This document shows positions 34,126 through 43,035 of a DNA stretch of 64,000 nt, piece by piece (positions within the stretch are counted from its first letter, which is position 1; each line of letters opens with the position of its first letter). A model generated the notes under the pieces. That model was not told where the DNA came from, searched no databases, and saw nothing but the letters and a program-made list of their open reading frames with translations. A program made the translations under genes and the position numbers. The stretch lies in NCBI GenBank assembly GCA_020852955.1, contig JADYZW010000065.1, positions 1 to 64,000 of the forward strand, given 5' to 3'. The DNA is from Deltaproteobacteria bacterium. GTDB lineage: Bacteria; Desulfobacterota; Binatia; UTPRO1.

Positions 34126-34774
34126 GGAGCAGCCCCTTCAGGAGGAGGTCCTCGGCTTCGCGTACGGCCTCGACGAGGGAGACGTCGGTCGCGATGAGAA
34201 AGTCGGGATTTGTGACGGCGCGATAGGCGGAGAGCATGGCGGTGACGGCGACGGCCGGATGGATGCTCCGGAATGCGCCGGCGCGGACGCCGAGCCCGAG
34301 CAGCTCCTCGAGCTGGCGTCCGCGCGCCGCCTGGTGCTGCTCGAGGCAGCGGCGCGTCGCCGGCACGCTCGCGATGTCGGCGAAGAAGGCCGCGCTCGCG
34401 TCGCGGAGCTGGACGATCCCCGGCTCCAGGAACGCGCGGATACGTACCTCGAACGGTTCGGTCGCGGCGGCGCCGGCGCGGCCGGCGTGCTCGATGCGGC
34501 AGAGCAGGCGTTCGAGCACGACCGTGAACAGCGCGTGTTTGCTCGGCGCGAGCTCGTAGAGGCTGCGGCGCGAGCAGCGCAGCCTCCGGGCGATCTCGCC
34601 GACCGTGAGATGGCGGAAGCCCTCGCGCAGCATCATCGCCGCGAGCGCGTCGAGGCGCTCGTCCGCTTTCCCAGGGGGCGCGGGCGCGGCGAGCGGTGGG
34701 TGGGCGCGCCGCGGGCCGGATCGGAGCCGGCGGATGCGCCGGAGCGCCCGTGCTTGACGCTGGGATCCCGTCAC
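34112..34774 (-). CDS. TetR-family transcriptional regulator
   Basis: A 220-residue regulator with an Arg-rich N-terminal extension, then a helix-turn-helix (MMLREGFRHLTVGEIARRLRCSRRSLYELAPSKHALF, partly) and a C-terminal ligand domain. GTG 34774 is chosen; a shorter start is possible because the first 35 residues are not conserved-looking. It is divergent from the acyl-CoA degradation operon across a 66-base gap containing GGTACC repeats, so it probably represses that operon and itself, with an acyl-CoA as effector. Confidence 0.8.
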   Translation of the reverse strand: MTGSQRQARALRRIRRLRSGPRRAHPPLAAPAPPGKADERLDALAAMMLREGFRHLTVGEIARRLRCSRRSLYELAPSKHALFTVVLERLLCRIEHAGRAGAAATEPFEVRIRAFLEPGIVQLRDASAAFFADIASVPATRRCLEQHQAARGRQLEELLGLGVRAGAFRSIHPAVAVTAMLSAYRAVTNPDFLIATDVSLVEAVREAEDLLLKGLLHPET

Positions 34775-34809
34775 GGTACTTGCGGTACCACACCATTACA
34801 TCGGGTACC
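34775..34809. promoter_or_regulatory. Divergent operator region with GGTACC repeats
   Basis: GGTAC-N5-GTACC (34775-34789) forms an inverted repeat and a further GGTACC lies at 34804-34809. The block sits between the divergent TetR and acyl-CoA dehydrogenase genes, a normal place for a TetR operator. Confidence 0.5.
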
Positions 34810-34840
34810 AGCGAGCGCCGCTGCCCCGGAGGGGGGCCCC

Positions 34841-36064
34841 ATGGTCCACGACCTGGACGTTGAGTTGAGCGACGAGGAACGCGCCATCCGCGAGATGGTG
34901 CATCGGTTCGCGCTCGAGGTGTTGCGGCCCGCCGGACGCGAGCTCGATCGCCTCGATGCTGCGGACGTGATCGCGGACGGTTCGGTGCTGTGGGAGGTCC
35001 ATCGCCGTTGGGACGCTCTCGGCGTGCGCGTGTTCGCCGGGGACCCGGCGAGCCTCGGGGCGGCCGAAGCGGCCCGGCTCTCGTGGCTGGTCAACGAGGA
35101 GCTCGGCTGGGGCGACGCCGGCCTCGCCGTCAGTCTCGGCGTCGCGGAGTTTCCCGCGATGCTGGCCCGCGCGTCCCAGAACCCGGAGCTCATCGCGGAG
35201 TTCCCGACGGGCCGCATGGGCTGCTGGGCCATCACCGAGCCGGATCACGGCAGCGACGAGCTCGACTGGAGCGAGTCGCCCGCGCGCCCGACCTTGCGCC
35301 GTCCGAACTGCGTCGCCACGCGGTACGGCGACGAGTACGTCGTGAGCGGCCAGAAGGCGGCGTGGGTGTCGAACGGCACCATCGCGAACGCCGCGGCGCT
35401 CTATACCGCCGTCGACGAGGGCGACGGACCGCGCGGATGCGGCATCCTGCTCGTCGACCTCGAGGCGCGCGGCGTGTCGCGCGGCAAGCCGCTCGAGAAG
35501 CTCGGCCAGCGCCCGCTGCCGCAGGGCGAGATCTTCTTCGACGACGTGCGGGTCGCGGCCCGCAACATGGTGGTCGCTCCCGCCATGTATCCCGCGATGC
35601 TCGAGCTCACGCTCTGCACCGCCAACGGTTTCATGGGCGCGGCGTTCGCGGGTCTCGCGCGCGCGGCCTACGAGCACGCGCTCGCCTACGCCAAAGAGCG
35701 TGTCCAGGGCGGGGTGCCGATCTTCGAGCACCAGTCCGTCAAGGCCAAGCTCTTCGAGATGTTCCGCAAGGTCGAGGCGGCGCGCGCGCTCAACCGGCGC
35801 GTGGTGCTCTACAACACGCTGCGCTCGCCGTTCTTCGGCGGCACGGGGCTGCCCGCGGTGGAATACGCGATCGCCTCGAAGGTGACCTCGACGCAGACGG
35901 CGTTCGAGGTGGCGAGCGAAGCCATTCAGATCTTCGGCGGAAACGGCCTCAGCCGAGAATACCCGGTCGAGAAGCTGCTGCGTGACGCGCGGGCGTCTCT
36001 GATCGAGGACGGCGTCAACGAGGTGCTCGGCCTGCACGCGGCCGCAAAGCTCGGGGCGGCCTGA
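34841..36064 (+). CDS. Acyl-CoA dehydrogenase family protein
   Basis: A 407-residue flavoprotein of the acyl-CoA dehydrogenase fold: AITEPDHGSDELDW, VSGQKAAWVSNGTIANAAALY, FFDDVRVAARNMV, IFEHQSVKAKLFEMFRKVEA, QIFGGNGLSREYP and a C-terminal LIEDGVNEVLG with Glu in the catalytic position. It would introduce an alpha,beta double bond into an acyl-CoA, with FAD. GGAGG precedes ATG 34841. It leads an operon with nitroreductase, thiolase and CoA ligase genes, so it works in a degradation pathway. Confidence 0.88.
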   Translation: MVHDLDVELSDEERAIREMVHRFALEVLRPAGRELDRLDAADVIADGSVLWEVHRRWDALGVRVFAGDPASLGAAEAARLSWLVNEELGWGDAGLAVSLGVAEFPAMLARASQNPELIAEFPTGRMGCWAITEPDHGSDELDWSESPARPTLRRPNCVATRYGDEYVVSGQKAAWVSNGTIANAAALYTAVDEGDGPRGCGILLVDLEARGVSRGKPLEKLGQRPLPQGEIFFDDVRVAARNMVVAPAMYPAMLELTLCTANGFMGAAFAGLARAAYEHALAYAKERVQGGVPIFEHQSVKAKLFEMFRKVEAARALNRRVVLYNTLRSPFFGGTGLPAVEYAIASKVTSTQTAFEVASEAIQIFGGNGLSREYPVEKLLRDARASLIEDGVNEVLGLHAAAKLGAA

Positions 36065-36092
36065 CGCGGCCAGCCCTACCAGGGAGGATGCC

Positions 36093-36887
36093 ATGGAGCT
36101 TCGTGAGGTCATCGGTCGCCGCCGCTCGATCCGCTTCGTCCGGCCGTACGTGCCGGTCGAACGCTGGAAGATCCAGACGATGCTCGAGGCCGCGCGCATC
36201 GCCTCGCATTGGGGCAACGTGCAGAGCCTGCGGGCGCTGGTCGTGTTCCGCGAGAGCGCGTCGGAAACGGTCCTGAAGGCGCTCGAGGCGCCGATCGTCG
36301 GCTGGCAGCTCCGCATCGCGCCGGTGGTCATCGTCTGGTACCTCGACACCGCCGCCGTCGACGAGCAGAGTGATCGCTTGCGGCAGCTCCTCGACGTCGG
36401 CGCGCTCGGCTTCGGACCGCCCGAGGAGCGGCGCGCGGCGCTCGAGCGCCAGCTGATTCCGATCTTCGACTCGATTCGCGAGTCGCTGAAGCAGCCGGGC
36501 CTGAACGAGATCGACTGCGGGCAGGGCATTGCGCAGGCGACGCTCATGGCGTTCGAACTCGGGCTCGGAACCTGCTGCCTCGGGACGCCCAACGGCGACG
36601 ACATTCGCCGTGGACTCGGGATGCCGGAGACCTGCCGCGTGATCCTGCTGCAAACCGTCGGATACCCGGCCGAGCACTGGGAGGCGGGCGGGCAACGACC
36701 ACGCCAGCCCTTCGAGCGCCTGTTCCAGATGGATCGGTACGACCAGCCCTTTCCGCGTGACCCGGCGGTGGTCGAGGAGCTCCGGCGCGACAAGATGTTC
36801 ACCGCTCCCGCGCCGCTGCCCTATCGCGAGGCCGAGTTGCGCTTCCTGCGCGATGCACTCGGGCTCAAGGGGACGGGCCTGCTGTGA
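36093..36887 (+). CDS. Nitroreductase-family FMN protein
   Basis: A 264-residue member of the nitroreductase fold. The N-terminal RRRSIRFVRPYVPVERWKI region fits the usual RRSxRxF FMN site, and EIDCGQGIAQATLMAFELGLG, CCLGTPNGDDIRR and ILLQTVGYPAEHW match later motifs. It uses FMN and NAD(P)H, or may act as a double-bond reductase or dehydrogenase on the pathway substrate. It lies 28 bases after the acyl-CoA dehydrogenase gene with GGAGG upstream. Confidence 0.82.
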   Translation: MELREVIGRRRSIRFVRPYVPVERWKIQTMLEAARIASHWGNVQSLRALVVFRESASETVLKALEAPIVGWQLRIAPVVIVWYLDTAAVDEQSDRLRQLLDVGALGFGPPEERRAALERQLIPIFDSIRESLKQPGLNEIDCGQGIAQATLMAFELGLGTCCLGTPNGDDIRRGLGMPETCRVILLQTVGYPAEHWEAGGQRPRQPFERLFQMDRYDQPFPRDPAVVEELRRDKMFTAPAPLPYREAELRFLRDALGLKGTGLL

Positions 36888-36912
36888 TCACGACGACGAG
36901 AGGAGGCGCCTC

Positions 36913-38145
36913 ATGAAGATGCACGCCGTCATCGCCGGAGTCGGCATGACTCCGTTCGGCAAGCACATGGATCAGGGTCTGAAGGCGCTCGGGGCGGAAG
37001 CGGTGCGCGCGGCGCTCGCCGATGCCGGCCTCGATGCCGGGGCGCTCGAGGCCGCGTACGTCGGGAACGCCGCGGCCGGGCTCATCACCGGCCAGGAGTC
37101 GATCCGTGGGGAGGTGATCCTGCGCGGCATGGGCATCGGCCGCCTGCCGGTCGTGAACGTCGAGAACGCGTGCGCCAGCGCGTCGACGGCGCTCCACCAG
37201 GCATCGGCGATGGTGAGCGCCGGGCTCTACGACGTCGTCTTGGCGCTCGGGGTCGAGAAGCTCTACCACGAGGACAAGCGGCGCACCTTCGGCGCGTTCA
37301 CCGGCGCCGTCGACGTGGAAGCCCTCGCCGACATCATGCGCATGCTCGCGTCGAGCGCGAAGGAGGGCGGCGCCGGCACGGCGGCCGAGGGGGCCGGCGA
37401 GAAGCGCTCGATGTTCATGGACATCTATGCCGCCGCCGCGCGCGCCCACATGCATCGCTACGGGACGACGGCGGAACAGTTCGCCGGCGTCTCGGCGAAG
37501 AACTCGCTCCACGGGAGCTTGAACCCGCGCGCGCAGTTCCGGGAGGTGCTGACCGTCGAGGACGTCATGCGGGCGCCGATGGTGGCCGAGCCTCTCACCC
37601 GTCCGATGTGCTCGCCGATCGGCGACGGCGCCGCCGCCGTGGTCCTGGTGAGCGAGCGCAAAGCGCGGACGCTCGGGCTGTCGCGGCCGGTGCGGGTGAC
37701 CGCCTGCGTCCTGCGCTCCGGTTGGGACCACGGACCGGACGAGGAGAGCCTCGCGGAACTCTGCGCACGCGAGGCGTACGAGGAGTCGGGGGTCAGCCCG
37801 GCGGACCTGCACGTGGTCGAGCTCCACGACGCGTCGGCGCCCGCGGAGCTCATGACGTACGAGTATCTCGGGCTCTGCCCGAAGGGCGCGGGCGGGCGTC
37901 TCGTCGACGAGGGGACGACCAAGCTCGGCGGCCGGCTGCCGGTCAACACCTCGGGCGGGCTCCTGCGCAAGGGCCATCCGGTGGGTGCGACCGGGATCGC
38001 GCAGATCGTCGAGCTCACCGAGCAGCTCCAGGGCCGAGCCGACCGGCGTCAGGTGGCGGACGCGCGCATCGGCCTGGCGCACAACGGCGGCGGGAACATC
38101 GGGATCGACGCGGCGGCGACCTGCGTCACCGTGCTGCAGCGGTGA
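36913..38145 (+). CDS. Thiolase (SCP-x type)
   Basis: A 410-residue thiolase. The nucleophilic Cys is in VENACASASTALHQ (Cys87). VELHDASAPAELMTYEYLGL and NTSGGLLRKGHPVGATGIAQ are the other active-site blocks. The SCP-x type is common in sterol and branched-chain side-chain degradation, cleaving 3-ketoacyl-CoA or catalysing a retro-aldol step with partner proteins. AGGAGG precedes ATG 36913. It overlaps the ligase gene as GTGA. Confidence 0.88.
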   Translation: MKMHAVIAGVGMTPFGKHMDQGLKALGAEAVRAALADAGLDAGALEAAYVGNAAAGLITGQESIRGEVILRGMGIGRLPVVNVENACASASTALHQASAMVSAGLYDVVLALGVEKLYHEDKRRTFGAFTGAVDVEALADIMRMLASSAKEGGAGTAAEGAGEKRSMFMDIYAAAARAHMHRYGTTAEQFAGVSAKNSLHGSLNPRAQFREVLTVEDVMRAPMVAEPLTRPMCSPIGDGAAAVVLVSERKARTLGLSRPVRVTACVLRSGWDHGPDEESLAELCAREAYEESGVSPADLHVVELHDASAPAELMTYEYLGLCPKGAGGRLVDEGTTKLGGRLPVNTSGGLLRKGHPVGATGIAQIVELTEQLQGRADRRQVADARIGLAHNGGGNIGIDAAATCVTVLQR

Positions 38146-39761
38146 TCGCCGTGCCCGCTCGCGCCTGGAACGAGCTGATCCTCGGCGAGTTGATCGCGGC
38201 GCGCGCCGAAGCGATGCCCGACCGGGACGTCGCGACCTTCGACGGCGGCGGCGAGCGGCCCCACGAGGTGCGGACCTACGCCGATCTCCTGGCGCACGCG
38301 GAGCGTATCGCGGGCGCGCTCGCGGCGCAGGGCATGCTGGCCGGTGATCGCTTCGCGCTCGTGATGCGGAATCACCCGGAGTTCATCGAGACGATGATCG
38401 CGGCGTCGATCACCGGGACGGTCTTCGTGCCGATCGATCCACGGACGCGGGGCGACAAGCTTGCCTTCACGCTCCAGGATGCCGGCTGTCGCGGCGTGGT
38501 GTGCGCCGACTACGTCCTCGCGGAGATCGCGACCGTGCGGGACGCCGTGCCGAGCCTCGAGTGGATCCTCGTGCTCGAGAGCGGTGAGGGGCCGGGGTGT
38601 CTTCCGGCGTCGGCGGTGCGCGGCGCCGAACCTTTCGGACGCGCGCTCGCGGCGCCGCCGGTGCCGATCGAGCCTGGCCGCCGGCAGCCCGACGATCCCC
38701 TCGAGATCATCTACACCTCCGGCACGACGGGGGATCCGAAGGGCGTGGTGTGCTCGCACGCGCGGTACGCGATGGCGACGATGTTCGGCGCCCTCTTCGG
38801 GCTCACGCCGGACGATCGTCCGTACACCGGGCTTTCGTTGACGCACGGAAACGCGCAGATGATGACGCTCGGACCGGCGCTCGGCTTGGGGATGCGGGCC
38901 GTGTTCAGCCGGAAGTTCACCAAGTCGCGCCTGTGGGACATCACGCGCGCGCACGGCTGCACCGTCTTCAATCTGCTCGGCGGCATGGCGACGGCGATCT
39001 ACAGCGAGCCGGCGCGTCCGAACGACGCCGACAATCCCGTGCGCATGGTGATCAGCGCCGGCATGCCGACCGGTCTCTGGGAGGCGTTCGAGCGCCGCTT
39101 CGGGGTGCGCATCCTCGAATGCTACGGCGCGATCGAGGGCGGGCTCGCGATCAACCCGATCGGGGTGGGTCCGATCGGGAGCTTCGGGAAACCGCCGCCG
39201 ACCCTCGAGATGAAGGTTGTCGACGACGAGGGTAACGAGTGCCCGCCCGGGATCGTCGGCGAGCTCGTGTCGCGACCGATGGGCGGCGAGGAGGCGCGCG
39301 TCGAGTACTTCCGCAACGAGGCCGCGTCGCGCGTGAAGACGCGCGGCGGCTGGCTGCGCAGCGGCGACATGTGCCATCGCGACGCCGACGGGTGGTTCTA
39401 TTTCGACTATCGCAAGGGCGGCGCCATCCGCCACAACGGCGACTTCGTGAATCCGGGCTTCGTCGAGAAGGTGGTCGCCGAGCATCCGCAGGTCGCCGAC
39501 GTGTTCGTCTACGGCGTTCCGGCGGCGTCCGGGGCGCCCGGCGAGAAGGACGTGGTTGCCGCCGTGGTGCCGGCCGATCCCGCGACGTTCGATCCGGCGA
39601 GCGTTTTCCGCGCCTGCGAGCGGGGGCTCGAGCCGAACTTCGTTCCGTCGTATTTGCAGGTCGTCGACGAGATTCCGAAGACGGCGTCGGAGAAGCCGCA
39701 GGAGCGCTTTCTGCTCGAGCGCTTCGCTCCCCACGACCCGTCCGTGCATGCCCGCGGGTAG
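38142..39761 (+). CDS. AMP-dependent acyl-CoA ligase (CaiC-like)
   Basis: A 539-residue adenylating enzyme of the ANL family. The P-loop IIYTSGTTGDPKGVVCSH, LLGGMATAIY, ECYGAIEGG, the hinge region LRSGDMCHRDADGWFYFDYR and the C-terminal catalytic Lys in KTASEKPQERFL are present. It activates a carboxylic acid to its CoA ester; closest in style to crotonobetaine/fatty-acid ligases. GTG 38142 overlaps the thiolase stop; GTG 38151 is an alternative. It supplies the acyl-CoA used by the upstream enzymes. Confidence 0.88.
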   Translation: MIAVPARAWNELILGELIAARAEAMPDRDVATFDGGGERPHEVRTYADLLAHAERIAGALAAQGMLAGDRFALVMRNHPEFIETMIAASITGTVFVPIDPRTRGDKLAFTLQDAGCRGVVCADYVLAEIATVRDAVPSLEWILVLESGEGPGCLPASAVRGAEPFGRALAAPPVPIEPGRRQPDDPLEIIYTSGTTGDPKGVVCSHARYAMATMFGALFGLTPDDRPYTGLSLTHGNAQMMTLGPALGLGMRAVFSRKFTKSRLWDITRAHGCTVFNLLGGMATAIYSEPARPNDADNPVRMVISAGMPTGLWEAFERRFGVRILECYGAIEGGLAINPIGVGPIGSFGKPPPTLEMKVVDDEGNECPPGIVGELVSRPMGGEEARVEYFRNEAASRVKTRGGWLRSGDMCHRDADGWFYFDYRKGGAIRHNGDFVNPGFVEKVVAEHPQVADVFVYGVPAASGAPGEKDVVAAVVPADPATFDPASVFRACERGLEPNFVPSYLQVVDEIPKTASEKPQERFLLERFAPHDPSVHARG

Positions 39762-39926
39762 ACGCGCTCACAAGACCCTCGGCGCGGCGTGGGGTCGATC
39801 GGCGTGCGGAGCGACGGACCCGGCTCACCATGGCCCGGAGCGCTCCGCGTCGGCGGGGCGTCGTCACGCCCCTCGCGGCCTCGGGGGCTTGCGCTGCGCC
39901 CGCTCGCGTGGAGTCATGGGGCCGTG

Positions 39927-41141
39927 ATGCACAGCGACGCTCCTACGCTCACCGGCATCGTCGAGCCCGCGCCGACGCATCCCTTTTGGGGGAGAGCCTT
40001 CCGCCCGTTCTTTCTGCTCGGCTGCGCCTACGCCTCCGCCTTCGTCCTGGTGTGGACGGCGATGTGGCGGGGCGCGCTGCCGTTTCCCGCCTGGCTCACG
40101 CCGCCGTGGTGGCACGCGCACGAGATGCTCTTCGGCTTCGTCGCGGCCGCGATCGCCGGCTTCCTGCTCACGGCCTCGCCGGTGTGGACCGGACGCCCGG
40201 CACTCGCGGGGAAGCCGCTCGCCGCGCTCGTCGCGCTCTGGGCCGCCGGACGCGTGGCGATGCTCGCCGCCGGCATCCTGCCGCCCGCGCTCGTCGCGCT
40301 CGTCGACGGCGCGTTCCTCCCCGCCGTGGCTCTCGTCGTCACGCGCACTGTCTGGCGGACCGGCCAGGTCCGCAACTACGGCGTCGTCGTCCTCGTGGCG
40401 CTCCTCGCGGCGTCGAACCTCGCCGTGCACGCGCAGGCGCTCGATCTCACCGACCTCACCGCCGGCCGCGGCTTGCGCTGCGCGCTCGACCTCGTGACGG
40501 CGCTCGTCGTGGTGATCGGCGGGCGGATCACGCCGGCGTTCACGGCCAACGCCTTTCTGCGGGCCGGCATCGAGGCCGAGGTGCGCGGGTGGCGGTGGCT
40601 CGATCGTCTCGCCGTCGCGACGGCGGTGCTCGTGGTGATCGTCGACCTCGTGGCGCCGCGGACCGCCGCGAGCGGGGTCGTTGCGGGCGCGGCGGCGCTC
40701 GCCGTCGGTGTCCGCCTTGCGGGCTGGCGGACCCTCCGCACCTGGGGCGATCCCCTCGTGTGGTCGCTGCACGCCGGAATGGCGTGGGTCGTGGTCGGCT
40801 ACCTGCTCGTCGCGGCCGGCGACCTCGGCGCGGCGATCGCACCGAGCGCTGGCCTCCACGCGCTCACGGCTGGCGCGATGGGCGCGATGATCATGGCCGT
40901 CGTGACCCGGGTGAGCCTCGGACACACGGGTCGTCCTCTCGTCCTGCCGCGCGGAGCGACGGCCGGATATGGACTCGTCCACGCCGGTGCGCTCCTGCGG
41001 GTGTGCTCGGCGGCCCACACCGGTATCGCTGGAGCGCTGCTCGTTGCTGGCGGCCTCGCGTGGGCTGCCGCGTTCGCCGTCTTCGTCGTGGTCTACGCCC
41101 CGATCCTGGTGAGCGCTCGCGCCGACGGGAAGCCCGGATGA
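39927..41141 (+). CDS. nnrS: NnrS family haem- and copper-containing membrane protein
   Basis: A 404-residue membrane protein with about twelve helices. NnrS motifs are HPFWGRAFRPFFLLG near the N-terminus, PPWWHAHEMLFGFVAAAIAG, TPAFTANAFL and LHALTAGAMGAMIMAVVTRV. NnrS proteins protect cells from NO-derived metal-nitrosyl stress and track with denitrification. This fits the NO-related enzyme at 53.8 kb. The end overlaps a TGAC-N4-GTCA box that probably serves the next gene. Confidence 0.88.
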   Translation: MHSDAPTLTGIVEPAPTHPFWGRAFRPFFLLGCAYASAFVLVWTAMWRGALPFPAWLTPPWWHAHEMLFGFVAAAIAGFLLTASPVWTGRPALAGKPLAALVALWAAGRVAMLAAGILPPALVALVDGAFLPAVALVVTRTVWRTGQVRNYGVVVLVALLAASNLAVHAQALDLTDLTAGRGLRCALDLVTALVVVIGGRITPAFTANAFLRAGIEAEVRGWRWLDRLAVATAVLVVIVDLVAPRTAASGVVAGAAALAVGVRLAGWRTLRTWGDPLVWSLHAGMAWVVVGYLLVAAGDLGAAIAPSAGLHALTAGAMGAMIMAVVTRVSLGHTGRPLVLPRGATAGYGLVHAGALLRVCSAAHTGIAGALLVAGGLAWAAAFAVFVVVYAPILVSARADGKPG

Positions 41142-41150
41142 CGTCGGTCA
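41139..41150 (+). promoter_or_regulatory. FNR/CRP-like box before TetR gene
   Basis: TGAC-GTCG-GTCA. The 30th base after its centre begins GAGATT (41174), the position of a -10 element in class II activated promoters. The same box occurs before the ferredoxin, di-iron/Nod and glycyl radical operons. Weaker than those because GAGATT is a poor -10. Confidence 0.45.
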
Positions 41151-41181
41151 GGTGAAACACTGGGCGTCGCCATGAGATTTC

Positions 41182-41197
41182 TGCCTGCGTGCAGGCA
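41182..41197. promoter_or_regulatory. TetR operator
   Basis: TGCCTGC-GT-GCAGGCA, a perfect seven-base inverted repeat, lies 10 bases before ATG 41208 of the TetR gene, where transcription is expected to start. Autoregulation is likely. Confidence 0.6.
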
Positions 41198-41207
41198 AAA
41201 TGCCTCC

Positions 41208-41906
41208 ATGGAGAAGAAGGCGACGCGCCCGATCGGCACCAAGGCGGCACGCACCCGTGCGGCCGTGTTGCGGGTCGCAGAGCAGGTGTTCGCGGACAAG
41301 GGCTATGCGGCGGTACGGCTCGAGGACGTCGCCTGCGGGGTCGGCATCCGGCGCGCCTCGCTGCTGTACCACGTCCGTGACAAGCGCGATCTCTACGACG
41401 CCGTGCTCGAGGACGTCTACGCCGATCTCGCGGGCCGCTACGGCCGGGCGCTCGCCGGCGTGATGCCGCCGACGAAGCGGATCGAGGCGATCGTGACGGC
41501 CTGGGTCGGATTCATCGGCGCGCGGCCGACCGCCGCGCGCTTGTTGCTCTGGGAGGCTGCTGGCGCGGCGAGCGCCCGCGCGCCGTGGGCCGCCGCGACC
41601 GGCGGACTCGTCGTCGCGGTCGGGGACGTGATCGCCGAGGGACAGCGGCAGGGCGTGTTCCAGGCGATCGATCCACTGCATTTCGTGATCACTCTGCTGG
41701 GAGCGACGGTGTTCTTCGTGGTTGCGACGCCCCGTCTCGACCCGTCATGGGCCTTCGATCCGCTCGGCCGCGAGCAGCTCGCCGCGCACCGGACGCAGCT
41801 GCTCGGCGTCGCCCGGCGGCTGCTCGGCATCGCGCCGGTCGCGATGCGGCTCGATCCGGATGCGTCGAAAGCGGTCGCGAGCGTCGGAGAGGGAGCGCGA
41901 GTATGA
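41208..41906 (+). CDS. TetR-family transcriptional regulator
   Basis: A 232-residue regulator: TRAAVLRVAEQVFADKGYAA, then VRLEDVACGVGIRRASLLYH completing the helix-turn-helix, and a C-terminal domain with a hydrophobic LLGATVFFVVATP segment. ATG 41208 is preferred over the in-frame ATG 41172 because the palindromic operator lies between them. It precedes LLM, radical SAM and hemerythrin genes on the same strand and may control them. Confidence 0.82.
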   Translation: MEKKATRPIGTKAARTRAAVLRVAEQVFADKGYAAVRLEDVACGVGIRRASLLYHVRDKRDLYDAVLEDVYADLAGRYGRALAGVMPPTKRIEAIVTAWVGFIGARPTAARLLLWEAAGAASARAPWAAATGGLVVAVGDVIAEGQRQGVFQAIDPLHFVITLLGATVFFVVATPRLDPSWAFDPLGREQLAAHRTQLLGVARRLLGIAPVAMRLDPDASKAVASVGEGARV

Positions 41907-42006
41907 CCAGCGGCACGGGCGCACCGGCGGACGGCGATTGCCGCCAACGTGACGAGGCCGACCGCCGCCTCTTGCGAGGAGCTTGCGTGCGTGGATTCGT
42001 GCGACG

Positions 42007-43035
42007 ATGACGATGACCAAGCGTCTCAGATATTGGGGTCTGATCGGGCCAATGCCAGCGGCGGAGCTGACCGCCACGTGCCGGATGTTCGAGGCCGTCG
42101 GCGTCGACGGCCTCTTCGCTCCGCAGGTGCTCGGGCCGCCGTGGATCCCGCTCGCGGCGGCGGCGGCCGTGACCGAACGCGTCCAGATCGCGAGCGGCAT
42201 CGCGATCGCGGCGGCGCGGAGCCCGTTCGAGACGGCGATGGCGGCGCTCGATCTCGACCGCCTGAGCGGAGGGCGGTTCGTGCTCGGGCTCGGGACGAGC
42301 GTGCTCGCGTGGACGCGCGGCATCTTCGGGTCGCCGGTCGAGAAGCAGGTCTCGCATCTCCGGGAGACGGTGGCCGCGATCCGGCACATCGTCGCTGGCG
42401 CGCACGTGGGGCTGGCGCCGTTCGAGGGCGAGTTCTACCGGGCGGATTTTCGCGAGCTCCAGCCGATGTCTCCTCCCGTGCGCTCCGCCATCCCGATCTG
42501 GATTGCGGCCCTACGGACCAGGATGGTGGGGCTGGCGGCGGAGGTCGGTGACGGCCTTATCGGCCATCCGATGTGGTCCATCGAGTGGACGCTCGAGCGC
42601 ATGCGCCCCGATTTCGAGGCTGCGCTCGCGCGGGCCCGCCGCCGTCGCGACGACGTCGAGGTGAACCTCTGGTACTGGGCCGCTCCCGGGCCCGACGTGC
42701 GCCAGGCGATCGACGACGCCCGACCGACGATGGCGTTTTACGGCGGCGTCGCGCAGTACGAACCGTTCTTCGCGGCGCACGGCTTCGCCGAGGTCGCGCG
42801 GAAGCTTCAGGTCGCCGTTCAGCGAGGCGACTACCGGAGCGCGGCGGCGCTCGTGCCCGACGAGATGGTCCGGACGTTCGTCGCCGTCGGCGAGCGCGAC
42901 GCGATCCGCGCGCGTTTTGCGCCGGTTGCGAGCTTCGCCGATTCCCTGTGCGTCGTGCCCCCGGTGTACGCGCTGCCGCCGGAGCGCGTGAGGGAGTACG
43001 GCGTCGGGATCGCCGAGGCGCTCTATGGGTCCTGA
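42007..43035 (+). CDS. LLM-class (F420/flavin-dependent) oxidoreductase
   Basis: About 342 residues, luciferase-like TIM barrel: RYWGLIGPMPAAELTATCRM, TERVQIASGIAIAAARSPFE, LSGGRFVLGLGTSVLAWT and AAEVGDGLIGHPMWS. Members use F420 or FMN. Which one applies here cannot be told, and no F420 biosynthesis gene is in view. The start is uncertain: ATG 42007 lacks a clear SD, ATG 42013 and TTG 41983 are in frame. The last bases overlap the radical SAM gene. Confidence 0.8.
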   Translation: MTMTKRLRYWGLIGPMPAAELTATCRMFEAVGVDGLFAPQVLGPPWIPLAAAAAVTERVQIASGIAIAAARSPFETAMAALDLDRLSGGRFVLGLGTSVLAWTRGIFGSPVEKQVSHLRETVAAIRHIVAGAHVGLAPFEGEFYRADFRELQPMSPPVRSAIPIWIAALRTRMVGLAAEVGDGLIGHPMWSIEWTLERMRPDFEAALARARRRRDDVEVNLWYWAAPGPDVRQAIDDARPTMAFYGGVAQYEPFFAAHGFAEVARKLQVAVQRGDYRSAAALVPDEMVRTFVAVGERDAIRARFAPVASFADSLCVVPPVYALPPERVREYGVGIAEALYGS

